A stretch of DNA of 64,000 bases from Paulinella micropora (taxonomy: Eukaryota > Cercozoa > Imbricatea > Euglyphida > Paulinellidae). This document shows, one piece after another, positions 35,066-46,909 of the stretch (the stretch's first letter is position 1; each line of letters opens with the position of its first letter). The stretch covers positions 1-64,000 of the forward strand of contig WBZZ01001092.1 in the NCBI GenBank assembly GCA_019918135.1, given 5' to 3'. The notes under the pieces are model-generated. The model saw only the letters and a program-made list of their open reading frames with translations. It made no database searches and had not been told where the DNA came from. The translations under genes were made by a program, and so were the position numbers.

Positions 35066-36803
35066 TGACTCTAACTCTTACTACTAATACTACTACTCTA
35101 ACGCTTACTACTACTGCTACTGCTCTAACTCTTACTACTACTACTACTACTATTACTTTAACTCTTACTACTACTATTACTCTAAAACTCTTACTACTAC
35201 TACTACTACTACTATTATTATTCTAAGTCTTACTATTACTACTATTACTCTAACTCTTACTACTACTACTACTCCTACTATTACTCTAACTCTTACTACT
35301 ACTACTACTACTACTCCTACTATTACTCTAACTCTTACTGCTACTACTACTACTATTATTACTCAAACTCTTACTGCTACTACTACCACTACTATTACTC
35401 TAACTCTTACTACTACTACTACTATTGCCCTAAATCTTACTACTAATACTACTACTATTACTCTAACGCTTACTACTACTACTACTGCTACTACTCTAAC
35501 TCTTACTTCTACTACTACTGCTATTACTCTAACTCTTACTACTGCTACTACTATTACTCTAACTCTTAGTACTACTACTACTCTAATTATTACTACTACT
35601 TATCTAATTATTACTACTACTACTTATCTAACTATTACTACTACTACTATTACTATTAATACTACTACTTTTCTAACTATTACTACTACTACTACTACTT
35701 ATCTAACTATTACTACTACTACTACTACTACTACTACTTATCTAACTATTACTACTACTACTACTTATCTAACTATTACTAATACTACTACTACTATTAC
35801 TAATACTACTATTACTACTATTACTACTTATCTAACTATTAGTACTACTACTACTACTACTTATCTAACTATTACTACTACTACTACTATTACTACTTAT
35901 CTAACTATTAGTACTACTACTACTACTACGACTACTTATCTAACTATTACTACTACTACTACTACTTATCTAACTACTACTACTACTACTACTTATCTAA
36001 CTATTACTACTACTACTACTACCTACTTTTCTAACTATTACTACTACTACTACTACTCTAACTATTACTACTACTACTACTACTTATCTAACTATTACTA
36101 CTTCTACTACTACTTATCTAAATATTACTACTACTACTACTTATCTAACTATTACTACTTCTACTACTACTACTTATCTAAATATTACTACTACTACTAC
36201 TACTTATCTAACTATTACTTCTACTACTACTTCTACTTATCTAACTATTACTACTACTACTACTACTTATCTAACTATTATTACTACTACTACTAGTACT
36301 ACTGCTACTACTACTACTGTTATTACTACTAGTACTGCTACTTTTCTAACTATTACTACTACTACTACTTATCTAACTATTACTGCTACTACTACTACTA
36401 GTACTTTTCTAACTATTACTACTACTACTTTTCTAACTCTTACTACTACTACTAGTACTTATCTAACTATTACTACTACTACTATTACTACTACTACCAC
36501 TACTACTACTACTTATCTAACTATTACTACTACTACTGCTACTACTATTACTCTAACTCTTACTACTACTACTACTACTACTGCTACTACTACTCTAACT
36601 CTTACTACTACTACTACTACTATTACTCTAACTCTTACTACTACTACTACTACTACTCTAACTCTTAGTACTACTACTACTACTACTACTATTACTCTAA
36701 TTCTGACTACTACTACTACTACTTTTTCTCTAACTCTTACCACTCCTTCTAGTACTATTAATCTAACTCTTATTACTAATACTGCTACTATTACACTAAC
36801 GAT

Positions 36804-36841
<38 letters not shown>

Positions 36842-36964
36842 TTCTAACTCTTACTACTACTACTACTATGACTCTAATAACTCGTACTACTTCTACTACT
36901 ACGACTACTACTCTAAATCTTACTGCTACTACTACTACTATTACTTTAACTCTGACTACTAGTC

Positions 36965-36997
<33 letters not shown>

Positions 36998-37078
36998 TTA
37001 CTCTAATTCTTACTACTACTACTACTTCTATTACTCTCACTCTTACTACTACTACTCTACTTCTACTACTACTACTGG
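34757..37078. repeat. 2.3-kb CTA-rich microsatellite with TCTAACT interruptions
   Basis: Runs of (TAC)n or (CTA)n, 4-12 repeats long, are separated by TCTAACTCTTAC in the outer parts and TTATCTAACTATTAC in the middle, giving a second-order repeat of roughly 25-45 bp. Long poly-Thr or poly-Val frames here are readings of the repeat. Confidence 0.95.
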
Positions 37079-37508
37079 GGGGGAAGGGGGGAGGAGAAAG
37101 AGAGAGATGACCTTGTGCAGCAAGTGCTTCATATGCAGATCTGAGAGAGAGGAGGGAGGGGGGGGGGGGGGGGGGGGGGGAGAAAGAGAGAGATGACCTT
37201 GGTCAGTAAGTGCTTCATATGCAGATCTGAGAGAGAGAGAGGAGGGAAGGGGTGAGGGGGAGGGGAGGGGGGGGGGGGGGGGAGGAGAAAGAGAGAGATG
37301 ACCTTGTTCAGCAAGTGCTTCATAAGCAGATCTGAGAGAGAGAGGAGGGAAGGGGGGGAGGGGGGAGGAGAAAGAGAGAGACGACCTTGTTCAGCAAGTG
37401 TTTCATATGCAGATCTGAGAGAGAGAGAGAGAGGAGGGAGGGGGGGGGGGGGGGGGAAGAAAGAGAGAGATGACCTTGGTCAGCAAGTGCTTCATACGCA
37501 GATCTTTG
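37079..37508. repeat. Purine minisatellite, right block
   Basis: Five units of the same kind as 34340-34756: (GA)n, long G-runs, GAAAGAGAGAGATGACCTTG, GTCAGCAAGTGCTTCATA, GCAGATCTGAGAGAG. The CTA array therefore sits inside one original minisatellite. Confidence 0.85.
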
Positions 37509-38040
37509 CCTTGCTCTGCTGCATCTATGTGTATTGCATGCATGTATGCGTGGATGTCGGTATGAATGTATGAATGCATGCATGTGACAGATAGCTAAAT
37601 ATTATATATTATATATATTTTGTATATACATATATATACACACACACATACATATATACATGCACACACACACACATATATATGTATTTATGTATGTAGA
37701 TATGGGTTATTACTTTTTTTTTTCTTTTTCTTTTCTTTTTAAAAAAGGTTATTACATTGGATATTACCTAAGCATGTGTATGAATGTATGTATGTACTTT
37801 TTTGTTTATTTTTATTTTATTTTATTTTGTTATATTATATATGTGTGTATATATATAGGTTTTATGTATGTATGTATTTAGTATGTATGTAATGGATGTA
37901 AATTGTATGTATGTATGTATGTATGTTTTGTGTTTCGTTTCTTTTTTCTTTTTCCTTTTTTTCTTTTCTCTCTTTCTTTCTTTTTTCTCCTTTTCTTTTT
38001 ATTTCTTTTTTCTTTTTCTTTTATAGGTTATTACATTGGA

Positions 38041-38095
<55 letters not shown>

Positions 38096-38379
38096 GTTTT
38101 GATGTATGTATGTATGTATAGGTTATTACACAATGTAGCTATATACTATTATAATTGCAAGGGTAATTACCTGGGTCACTACTAGGCCTAGGCCTTCGGT
38201 TTAATGAAGTTAACAATTTAACCTCTGGTCTATCCATACAAATCGTTAGCTCAAGAGCTATTGATTTAACTAGATGGTGACCTACGTCTCAAGTTATTAA
38301 AGGTAATGAGAAATTATCAAAATATTAAAGTATTAAAATAGAATGACTTAGATTAAAAATATTAAAGTAAAATAAAATA
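37509..38379. repeat. Low-complexity ATGT, T-rich and ATT arrays
   Basis: ATGTATGT-rich segments, T/C-rich tracts at 37715-37740 and 37930-38020, (ATT)n at 38040-38095, then AT-rich DNA with no gene to 38379. Confidence 0.75.
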
Positions 38380-38760
38380 ATAATAATAATAATAATATAA
38401 TAATAATAAAATAGTAATAACAATAATAATAAATATACTACTACTACTGCTGCTGCAACTACAACTACAACTGCAAAGGAAGAAGAAGAAGAAGAAGAAG
38501 AAGAAGGAGGAGGAGGAGGAGGAGGAGGAGTAGGAGGAAGAAGAAGAAGGGGAAAGAGAAGAAGAAGAAGAAGAAGAAGAGAGAGAGAGAAAGAGAGAGA
38601 GTGAAAAAGAGAGAGAGAGAAGAGAAAGAGTGTGTGTGTGTGTGTGTGCGAGAGAGAGAGAGGAGAGACTCAGTCACTGGGAGAGAGAGAGAGAGAGAGA
38701 GAGAGATAAGCTGAGCTGAGAGCAGGCGGGATGAGTGGGATGAAGGGAGAGAAAGTGAGA
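38380..38760. repeat. AAT, GAA/GGA, GT and GA microsatellites
   Basis: (AAT)n near 38380-38410, (GAA)n/(GGA)n at 38475-38590, (GA)n blocks and (GT)n at 38630-38650. The minus-strand Leu/Ser-rich frame is a repeat artefact. Confidence 0.85.
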
Positions 38761-38796
38761 AAGAGAGAAAAAGTGACACAGTTAGTGATTCAAGAC

Positions 38797-39098
38797 CTTT
38801 TGCAAAACTTTTAGCACCGTTTTCATGCATCAGAGGAGCATAAATCTGGGAAATGGTTACTTTACTCCTTTGGGATAGCACTCTCAGTTTCTTTCATGAG
38901 CCTTGCTATGCAAACCACTCGAGAGGCGCTTTGTATGTGCAACATATCGCCTCTCGCGTCTGCATAACAAGACTCACGAAAGAAACTGAGCGTGCTATCC
39001 CAAAGGAGTAAAGTAACTGTACAGAAACTCTGCACGTGTTTCCCAGAGTTACGCTCCTCTGGTGCATAAATTCAGTGCTCAAATTTTTGCGAAAGCAG
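38797..39098. mobile_element. Foldback element, arms about 140 bp
   Basis: The left arm (TTTTGCAAAACTTTTAGCAC ... GAGGAGCATAA ... TTTACTCCTTTGGGATAGCA ... TCAGTTTCTTTC ... GAGAGGCG) pairs with the right arm (CGCCTCTCG ... GAAAGAAACTGAG ... TGCTATCCCAAAGGAGTAAA ... TTACGCTCCTC ... TTTTTGCGAAAG). Centre near 38940. Non-coding; no clear target-site duplication. Confidence 0.65.
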
Positions 39099-39344
39099 CC
39101 TTGTACAGACAGTGCTGACGAGGCAGGTATTCGTTGACGAAGACGCTTGACAGAAATTCGTTGCATGGACCCGACCATTCCAGCGAACCCTGCCAGACCA
39201 GGAAATGGAATCGACCGAAAACAGCGCTTGTCTTTTTTTGGGCGAATGGTGGTAACGTTCTTTTCATCACAAATGAAAAAAAGCATCTCTAGCATCTAGT
39301 AGTATCTAGTGGTGGTGCACTCCTATAAGGTTCCAGACATTATT

Positions 39345-39657
39345 TCACATACTTACTGACATTCACACACAAGTACATTTAAACTTGCTTTGTGTTTCGT
39401 TTCTTTCTTTTAATTTTTTTTCTTGTCTTTTTCGTGTGTTTGTTGCAAAGACGTCTGCTAAGATATATAACGGATACTTAACTTGCCACACTTTCTCTAG
39501 TTTCTAGACTTTGTATTTACTAGATTAGCGTTATTGATGTTATATCACATATTGACATTCACACACAAGGACATTTAAACTTACTTTGTGTTTCGTTTCT
39601 CTTTTAATTTTTTCTTGTCTTTTTCTGGTGTTTGTTGCAAACACTTCTGCTAAGGTA
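39345..39657 (+). repeat. Tandem duplication of about 195-bp period
   Basis: 39355-39470 and 39548-39657 share GACATTCACACACAAG, ACATTTAAACTTNCTTTGTG, TTCGTTTCT, TCTTGTCTTTTTC and GTGTTTGTTGCAAA, then TCTGCTAAG. Identity is high but not perfect. Confidence 0.75.
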
Positions 39658-39664
39658 GCGCTAT

Positions 39665-40075
39665 AACTGATATTTTTCCTTCTTTCCTTCTTTCCTTCTA
39701 GTCCTTCTTTCCTTCTATCATTCTTTCCTTCTAATTATTCTTTCCTTCTTTCATTCTTTCATTCATTCTTTCTTCCTTTCTTTCTTTCTTTCCTTCTTTC
39801 CTTCCTTCTTTCATTCTTTTATTCTCCTTCTCTTTCTTTCTTTCTTTCCTTCTTTCGAATTCTTTCTTTCTTTCTTCTACTTTCTTTCTGCTTCTTTCTT
39901 TGTTCTTATTTCTTTCTTTTCTTTCTTCTTCCTTCTTTCTTTTCTTTCTTTTCTTTTTCTTTCTTTTCTATCTTTCTTTTCTATCTCTCTTTCCTGTCTC
40001 TCTTTCTCTCTCTATCTCTCTCTCTCTTTCTCTGTCTCTCTCTCCTTCGCTCTCTCTCTCACACACTTACACATG
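39665..40075. repeat. CT-rich microsatellite (TTCC/TTTC/TCTC)
   Basis: Almost pure pyrimidine on the plus strand: CTTTCCTTCTTTCCTT, then TTTCTTTCTTTC, then CTCTCTCTC. No gene. Confidence 0.9.
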
Positions 40076-40885
40076 TAGGTAGACATGCTGTTTCCAACTC
40101 AAGACTCCCACGCTAGTATGAACTTCAAGGTGATGGATACCATCTAAAACAACTGCCACTTGCGATTTCAATTTTTTAATTCAAAAAAGTTATTCTCTCT
40201 CTATCTCTCTCTCTCTGTCTCTCTCTGTCTGTATCTCTCTCTCTCTTTCTCTATATATATATATGTATATGTGCATGAAATAAATAAGAGTAATATTCTG
40301 GGTATTTAGCTTGGTAATTAGTTTGCTGATTCTGTATGTATGATAATTACTGTATAAGTATTGATTGTGTGATATCGATATGAGTATCTTTTTACGTCGT
40401 CCTATGATTATATGCATATGTATGTATGTATTATATTATAACACATAATCAAATCAATTGTTTGCAAGTTGACATGCTGTCGGTTGTAACTCTATTCATG
40501 TACTTTGGGTAACTTGGAGCTGGCACGAAGGGTTCCATCTTGTTTACACAGCATGGTTCATGAGCAAGGCATTGTTTTTTGAGTCACACATAGTAAAATA
40601 GATGCATGTACAAGATGTATCCTGTTGCCAAGGCATTCCTAGTTAATCGGGATGCAAGTCGCAACCAATACAAATTCATTTTGTCTGGGTGCTGCCAGTC
40701 CAGTTGGGTAGTCACCAATCAGAAATTAGCAAGAGTACTATTCTGGATACATTTTGTATATTGTAAATATGTAATAGTACTAATCAATCATGATCCCCAG
40801 AATGTGTATGACTATACTGATTGTATTTTGTTTGTTGTTAGCTACATGTAGAAACCGCCCCGCTATGATACAATCTTGCGCAGAC
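40076..40885. other. Mostly unique AT-rich DNA, no supported gene
   Basis: Includes a CT-rich run at 40195-40250. The 81-residue frame at 40606-40851 has no domain, splice context or compositional support, so I do not call it. Confidence 0.4.
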
Positions 40886-40940
40886 TTAAGCAGGTCTCTC
40901 TCTCTCTCTGTTTCTATTTCTCTTTCTCTCTCTCTCTCTA

Positions 40941-40974
<34 letters not shown>

Positions 40975-41003
40975 ATATATATATCGCTCGCTCTCTCTAA
41001 CGC

Positions 41004-41048
<45 letters not shown>

Positions 41049-41200
41049 CTTTATAATAATTCCATAAAAGCAGGGTTGGCTATCAGAGTAATGACCTAGC
41101 AAGAAATTCGGAAATCAGCGTGTTTATCTTGTTTTGTTACGTGTGTGTCTGTGTGTGTGTGTGTGTGTGTATGTATAAGTGTATTATTGTATATGTGTGT
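40886..41200. repeat. CT, AT and GT microsatellites
   Basis: (CT)n, (AT)n near 40941-40960, (GT)n, (CT)n to 41043, and GTGTGTGT near 41140-41170. Confidence 0.85.
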
Positions 41201-41679
41201 GTAGGATAGTGGGAAATGAACCTCGTATGATGTATGACCCAAAGAATGTAAACGCTTCGACTTCTAGAAAAACAAGTGTTTACCACCCTCTGCAACCTCC
41301 ACTAAACACACCAAACCAAGGAAAGAAAAACCGAACGCACTTAGAAAGAAAAAAAGATGTGAGGACGAAAGGTTTTGTGAGCAGCGACTGGTGGAGTTAC
41401 GGTGCAGAGGTGCGGGCAAAAACTCCACCATAGAGGTGGGGTGATTTGTGCAACCTTTTGACCTGTGATGGGAAATCCCGCCTTGACGCAGATTTCATGG
41501 TTCCGATAGCTCTTCCATGCGGTTGATAGTACCCAACTTCGTATCATAAAGTTGAATTGAATGCAGTGTTACCACGTGCATGTGCTCTTCCAGTGTATCG
41601 ATTAGATTCCCAAGTATTCTCCTTTCCACATATTGTCGATTGCTTACAGACATGATTTATTGTGTTGTGTGTGGAAGCT

Positions 41680-41829
41680 GGATCAACTTTTGGATTCTAT
41701 TTTCGAGAACGAGGACGTGGCGAAAGACTTGGAGCAAGTCAATTGCGATCAAGTGGATCTGGCTCGCAAGCAGGCAATGACTGACAGGAAATTCGAGAAT
41801 CCTCCCAAGTACCATGACATCAGGGACAG
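41680..41829 (+). CDS. Exon-like segment, unknown protein
   Basis: About 50 codons encode KLDQLLDSIFENEDVAKDLE... through NPPKYHDIRDR. An acceptor-like TTGTGTGTGGAAG precedes the segment and a donor AGGGACAG|GTATGACTC follows. The composition (acidic, amphipathic helix) is protein-like and unlike the surrounding repeats. The 'NPPKYHDIRDR' end loosely recalls the segment before the catalytic core in tnp2-type CACTA transposases (compare PHVPHELKDS at 46370 in the element below), but I cannot confirm that. The preceding exon is not identified; downstream is minisatellite, so it may be a stranded fragment. Confidence 0.3.
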
Positions 41830-41959
41830 GTATGACTCGCTTACCTAACCACCACCACCACCACCCTTATCATTGTAGTTACCTCACTAATCATCATACA
41901 GGTAGCTTCAGGTAATTATCACTGCAATTATTCTAATGATAATTCACATGGCACTTACC

Positions 41960-42675
41960 CAGCATATCTAAAGGCAATTCCCATGATAATTACGCTAGTC
42001 AGTACTTAGGACCATTACTCCAAAGGTGATTCCCATGGTACTTACCCCCCCCCCCCCCTGTATACCTAAATGCAATTCCCATGGTACTTACCATAGTCAG
42101 TACTTAGGACCATTACTCCAAGGGATAATTCCCAAGGTACTTACCACCCCCCTGTATACTTAAAGGCAATTCCCATGGTACTTACCCCCCCCCCCCCCCC
42201 TTGTATACCTAAACGCAATTCCCATAGTACTTACGCTAGTCAGTATTTAGGACCATTACTCCAAGGGATAATTCCCATGATACTTACCCTACCCTCCCCT
42301 CCTGTATACATAAAGGCAATTCCCATGGTAATTACGCTAGTCAGTACTTAGGACCATTACTCCAAGGGATAATTCCCATGGTACTTACCCCCCCCCCCCC
42401 CCCCTCCCCTGTATACCTAAATACAATTCCCATGGTACTTACCATAGTCAGTACTTAGGACCATTACTCCAAGGGATCATTCCCATGGTACTTACCCCCC
42501 CCCCCCCCCCCTGTATACATCAAGGCAATTCCCATGGTAATTACGCTAGTCAGTGCTTAGGAACATTACTCCAAGGGTGATTCCCATGGTACTTACCCTT
42601 GTCAATACTTAGGGCCATTACTCCAAGGGTGATTCCCATGGTACTTACTCCCCCCCCCCCCCCCCCCCCCCAATA
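41960..42675 (+). repeat. Minisatellite, period about 105 bp, with C-runs
   Basis: Six to seven units share GTATACCTAAATGCAATTCC, CATGGTACTTACCATAGTC, AGTACTTAGGACCATTACTC, CAAGGGATAATTCCCATGG, then TACTTAC and 7-20 C. Degenerate half-units continue on both sides to about 41880 and 42960. Confidence 0.85.
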
Positions 42676-42959
42676 ACTACCAGGGTAATTTTACTCCAAC
42701 TGTGATTCCCAATATTAATGGTGCTTATAATTATCTTAGTGAGTACTTAGGGTGATTATCAGGGCTATTATTCTAAGAGTTATTCCCATGGTACTTACCT
42801 TGCAGGTAACTTAGGATAATTATCAGGACCATCACTCTAAAAGTGGTTCACATCCTACTTATGTTTGCACTAGCAATTACAATATAGGTAACTATCAGGA
42901 CCATTACACAGGCTGGCATATACTTATTATGTCCAGAGTCATTACCCCTACAATATTAT

Positions 42960-43980
42960 TGATGACAATTGTCCTGGCTATCTATCTATTCAACTAATCT
43001 AATCTTATATGGCAGTAGTATGTACGCATATATATATATATATATGTATATATAATTTGTTGTATGTATATATAATTGTATTTGTGTCAAATAATTACTT
43101 ATGCAATTGCACTAGTACTGCTGTTGGTTGTTCATTTGGTTTCTGTGGATGATGGTTGATTGTTGTCTGTCACTTCAGTTGGTAAATAATTGTTGGTTGT
43201 TGTTGATTAATTTCTGTTACTGTTGCTTTGCTTCGAGTGCCTGCGGCCATAGCCTCGCTTGCTGTGTAAGTTGACACCGCTACCAACTCGTTGTGTGGCA
43301 CCGTTCTCTTGCATGGTAAATGTAGTGCGTGGTGTTGACTTTTCCGCACGCGCCGTTGTCCTAGCTACCATAGTCCCTGCCCTCGCTTTCCAAGCGTGGC
43401 CAAACTCTGTGTGGCAGCACGTCTGTGTGTGGTTTAGTTGACAGTATGTGCACGTGAGATACATAAGAGGGCTTGCAATTGCTTTCTTTTGCAGTATATA
43501 CATTGAATTGTACCGTTTGTGATGTAAAATACAAACTTCTGACTTATACACATACAATTCAATAGTATTACATACATAATCATACATAGTACATACATAC
43601 ATACATACATACATGCACAATGCATACATACATGTGTTCTCAAAATTATAATACATATTATCACTATACATGCATAATATTGTTGCTTGTTGTTACTTTT
43701 GGTTGTTGCTGTTTCATGTTAATATGGTTGTTGTTGTTGTTAGGTCTGGCTTGCACTGATTCTAAATTCAACAATGAAGTAACAAATACATTTGTTTTCT
43801 TCTCCATCGATTATTGCAAGGCGCCGCACAAAAGGATTATTAATTAAAGTATTGCACGACGATATTAAAATGTTGTAATTTTTATTTAAAATGTTTGATA
43901 AAACATCAATTAAACTTTTTAACAAATGCTGAATCATACTAATAATACTGTTTCAACTGTTATCTCTTTTTCTCACAGAT
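42960..43980. other. AT-rich DNA, no secure gene
   Basis: AT and ATGT repeats at 43020-43080 and 43560-43640. A GC-richer island at 43235-43445 has an open minus-strand frame containing CTYCQLNHTQTC, vaguely like a C-x2-C-x3-H-x3-C knuckle. Without neighbours or splice evidence I leave it uncalled. Confidence 0.3.
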
Positions 43981-43984
43981 TTTT

Positions 43985-44048
43985 TCAGATTCTCCTTCTG
44001 AATATCTCTCTTTGCTTTTCTCAAGACTCTTTCTCTCTCTCTCTCTCT

Positions 44049-44114
<66 letters not shown>

Positions 44115-44165
44115 CTTCTTCTTTTCTCTCTCCCTCTCTCTTACTCTCTCTCTCTCTCTCTTCTT

Positions 44166-44208
<43 letters not shown>

Positions 44209-44215
44209 AGAATGT
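43985..44215. repeat. CT microsatellite
   Basis: (CT)n interrupted by TTCTTC and TTACTC; Ser/Leu frames are artefacts. Confidence 0.95.
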
Positions 44216-45083
44216 GCTAGCTGTGCATAGCTGACGATATTAAATTTGATAAGGATGTTGACACAATTTGTGCATTTGGAACAGGCTTTTATTTTGTATC
44301 AATATTTATATTATTTCATTTTAATAAACAGCTAGTTAATATGCGCAATACTCAGGTACATTATATATATAATGTAACTTATTAAAGTTAGTATTTTGAA
44401 TCATTAATATTATAGAATTAGTCAGTGTGACAGAGGTTTAATTTCTAATTATAATTTACATCGCTACAAGCCCGCTGATGATCTAAAAAAGTCCTAGCAT
44501 TATGAATGGTTTCACTAACTGTTATTCAACCAGGATAGCACCACTGTCGAAATGCATGGTCGAGGAAGGAGCACAAAGATTCTAGACTTAACAGAAAAAT
44601 ACAGAATCGATCCTACCAAGCGATTTCACTTGCTTCTAATCGAATGATCCAAGTGCACGTGCAATAAGTTAATTACTTATAGCATGAAATACATATTAAT
44701 ATTTTGATAAAATTGAAACTTTTGAAAAAATTTATCATTATATTTTAATGGCCTTGGAACCTTCGATTCACTAGTGATTGAACAATTGAATGAAATATAT
44801 AAAAATAATTTTTGCTGTGACATACATACAGATGTGCCAGCATTACAATTATTAAACGGTTTGAAGTGTTACCAAAAGATCTGATAATAATGTTATTATT
44901 AATATTTGATTTCTTTGGTGCTGGGTGGATCCTATCAATTCTAAGAGCTTTTGAAAGAACATATTAATTGAGCTAGTACTATATATAAGTTATATATCCC
45001 AGCTACAACTAATTTCGATATCCAATTATTATTTACTTGAAATTCGTGCACTTGCAAGTGTTTTCCGAAACAAAAAAATTCTA
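44216..45083. other. AT-rich unique DNA, nothing recognised
   Basis: No long frame, inverted repeat or RNA gene recognised. It ends at the CACTA element boundary at 45084, where the flanking trinucleotide is CTA. Confidence 0.45.
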
Positions 45084-45096
45084 CACTACGGGGACA
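45084..45096 (+). repeat. Left terminal inverted repeat, CACTA element 1
   Basis: CACTACGGGGACA, exact inverse of 51234-51246. Weaker similarity extends to the following GCAAAAT. Confidence 0.85.
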
Positions 45097-45104
45097 GGGG
45101 TTGC

Positions 45105-45765
45105 AAAATAAGTTGCGCATCGCAGATTTTTTTGCGAATCACAGATTTATTTTTGCGATTCGCAACGCTTTTTTTGCGATTTGCAAAGTCTATTTTGCGA
45201 TTCGCAAATTTTTTCTCTGCGTTTCGCAAATTTATTTTGCGTTTCGCAAATAAATGTGTTGCGTTCCTCAAAATAAGTTGTTATTTGCAAAATTATTTGC
45301 GAATCGCAGATAATTTTGCGAATCGCAGACGTATTTTGCAAATCGCAGACATAATACATGTGCGTTTAGCAGGTTGTTGTTCCTCAAAATAAGTTGTTAT
45401 TCGCAGAATTATTTGCGAATCGCAAATAATTTTGTGAATCGCAGACGTGTTTTGCAAATCGCAGACGTATTTTGCGAATTGCAGACATAATACATGTGCG
45501 TTTAGCAGGTTGTTGTTTCTCAAAATAAGTTGTTATTTGCAGAATTATTTGCGAATCGAAAATACTTTTGTGAATCGCAGACGTGTTTTGCGAATCGCAG
45601 ACGTGTTTTGCGAATTGCAGACATAATACATGTGCGTTTAGCAGGTTGTTGTTTCTCAAAATAAGTTGTTATTTGCAGAATTATTTGCGAATCGAAAATA
45701 CTTTTGTGAATCGCAGACGTATTTTGCGAATCGCAGACATGCTTTTCGAATCGCAATCATTTTAA
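45105..45765. repeat. Left subterminal repeat array of CACTA element 1
   Basis: Dozens of short motifs GCGAATCGCA, GCGATTCGCAAA and variants in both orientations. From 45290 they lie inside larger direct repeats of about 137 bp, marked by CATAATACATGTGCGTTTAG near 45349, 45487 and 45624. Plant En/Spm elements carry comparable subterminal motifs, which their TnpA protein binds; that role is inferred here. Confidence 0.8.
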
Positions 45766-45910
45766 CTATGCGAAACATGTTTGTTGTAATCAAATCATCA
45801 CAACAATCATTAATAAGTAATATTTTCACTGTCTTATTAAAATTTATCAAAGACTTTTCCGGTATCTACATGTAGATATTAATATATTTCAAAGTTAATT
45901 TATAAATTAA

Positions 45911-46170
45911 TCAAGACTGGACTGGAAGTTCAGCAGTTTTTCCGACAGGTTTCTTGCACGTAGAAATCCTCCACTTTGATCGCTGCCATTTCGCACTTGC
46001 AGCAGCCCTGGTCCAGCTGCTAATGGCAGAGCAGCTGCACTTGCGCGATGTAGTCGGCGGCAGTAACAAGAGATTGTACGCCCCACCTTGCAGGTCTTCC
46101 AGAAGAGGGATCAGCCACTTCTTCAATATTTTTGGCTTGGAGGGCCCTGGAATGATGTCGGGACGGTGAA
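45911..46170 (-). pseudogene. Transposase fragment, tnp2-like, CACTA element 1 (downstream piece)
   Basis: The minus strand reads HRPDIIPGPSKPKILKKWLI, then PLLEDLQGG. This resembles the stretch after the first catalytic motif in tnp2-type transposases, commonly '..GPxKPxxxxFLxPLxxELxxLxxGV'. Beyond GGAYN the three frames each keep parts of a sensible continuation (a QGCCKCEM-like Cys segment appears in another frame), so this part has decayed. It is preceded, after about 50 bp, by the piece at 46219-46420, separated by a GTAAGT donor, so the two were probably exons of one gene. Confidence 0.5.
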
Positions 46171-46218
46171 AATTTGAAAGCGTGGATCCGAACGCAAGAA
46201 AAATGGAAGATTCATTAC

Positions 46219-46420
46219 TTACAATGTTACCAGCTGCACGGAGTAGGCGGTGTTAGTTAGCCTGAAGCATGGTACGCCATCAAAAAATAAACCCAACGTC
46301 AAGACGTCAGGTCGCCGTACGAACTCTTTCCACGCTGGACTGTCCTTTAACTCGTGCGGAACGTGCGGCGGACTATTGGTAGGAACAAACTTTCTCGCAT
46401 CTGCGCACACCACCACACAG
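46219..46420 (-). pseudogene. Transposase fragment, tnp2-like, CACTA element 1 (catalytic-motif piece)
   Basis: The minus strand encodes PPHVPHELKDSPAWKEFV followed by LTLGLFFDGVPCFR and TNTAYSVQLVTL. The LxLGLxxDGxxxF segment is typical of the region around the first catalytic Asp in tnp2/CACTA transposases, where '...LSLGLxxDGIPxFKSSxxSxWPVxLxI' is usual. Coding ends at ACATT|GTAAGTAATG, a consensus splice donor. Upstream (46430-46617) the frame passes into subterminal-type repeats, so the N-terminal part is missing or in another exon. Confidence 0.55.
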
Positions 46421-46424
46421 ATTG

Positions 46425-46685
46425 CGATTCGCACACATACTGAGTTGTGATGCGCAGACATATTTGCAAATACTTGCGAATCGCAAAAATAATTGCGAAT
46501 CGCAAAGATAGTTGCGAATCGAAGATGATGCATGCGCAGACATACTATAGCGAATCGCAAAAATAATTGCGAATCGCAAAAATAATTGCGAATCGCAAAG
46601 ATAATTGCGAATCGCAAGTTTATGACTGCGCAGACATACTATAGCGAATCGCAAAAATAATTGCGAATCGCAAAAATAAGATGCT
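46425..46685. repeat. Internal GCGAATCGC repeat cluster, CACTA element 1
   Basis: Repeated AATTGCGAATCGCAAAAAT units, plus a duplicated GCGCAGACATACTATAGC segment near 46532 and 46629. Lies immediately upstream of the transposase fragment on its strand, so it may overlap a promoter. Confidence 0.75.
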
Positions 46686-46909
46686 GGCTGCTCAGATGCC
46701 CACTGCCGGTTATCGGGTAACAACACTTCTCAGTGCACAGAGACTACAATTACTATTCAATAACTGAAATCATTAACAAATATATATTAATAACTTTTTT
46801 GTGCAGTCACTCCTTTTAATAAAACTTGTCACTCATAGGCATAAGTGTATTACAGTAATTTATATAATTACTGATGAGTGTATAGTTATTAATACTACTT
46901 CTTCTTCTT

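Noticed and set aside
34699-37110. Thr-rich and Val-rich open frames
   Set aside because: Translations of the CTA array and purine minisatellite.
34340-37508. Telomere or centromere claim for the simple-sequence region
   Set aside because: No recognisable telomere repeat (TTAGGG/TTTAGGG type) and no independent evidence for a centromere.
40606-40851. 81-codon plus-strand frame
   Set aside because: No domain, no splice context, AT-rich composition like the surroundings.
43207-43671. 154-codon minus-strand frame with a Cys/His cluster
   Set aside because: Half of it is ATGTATGT repeat reading, and the cluster alone is too weak to call a zinc knuckle.
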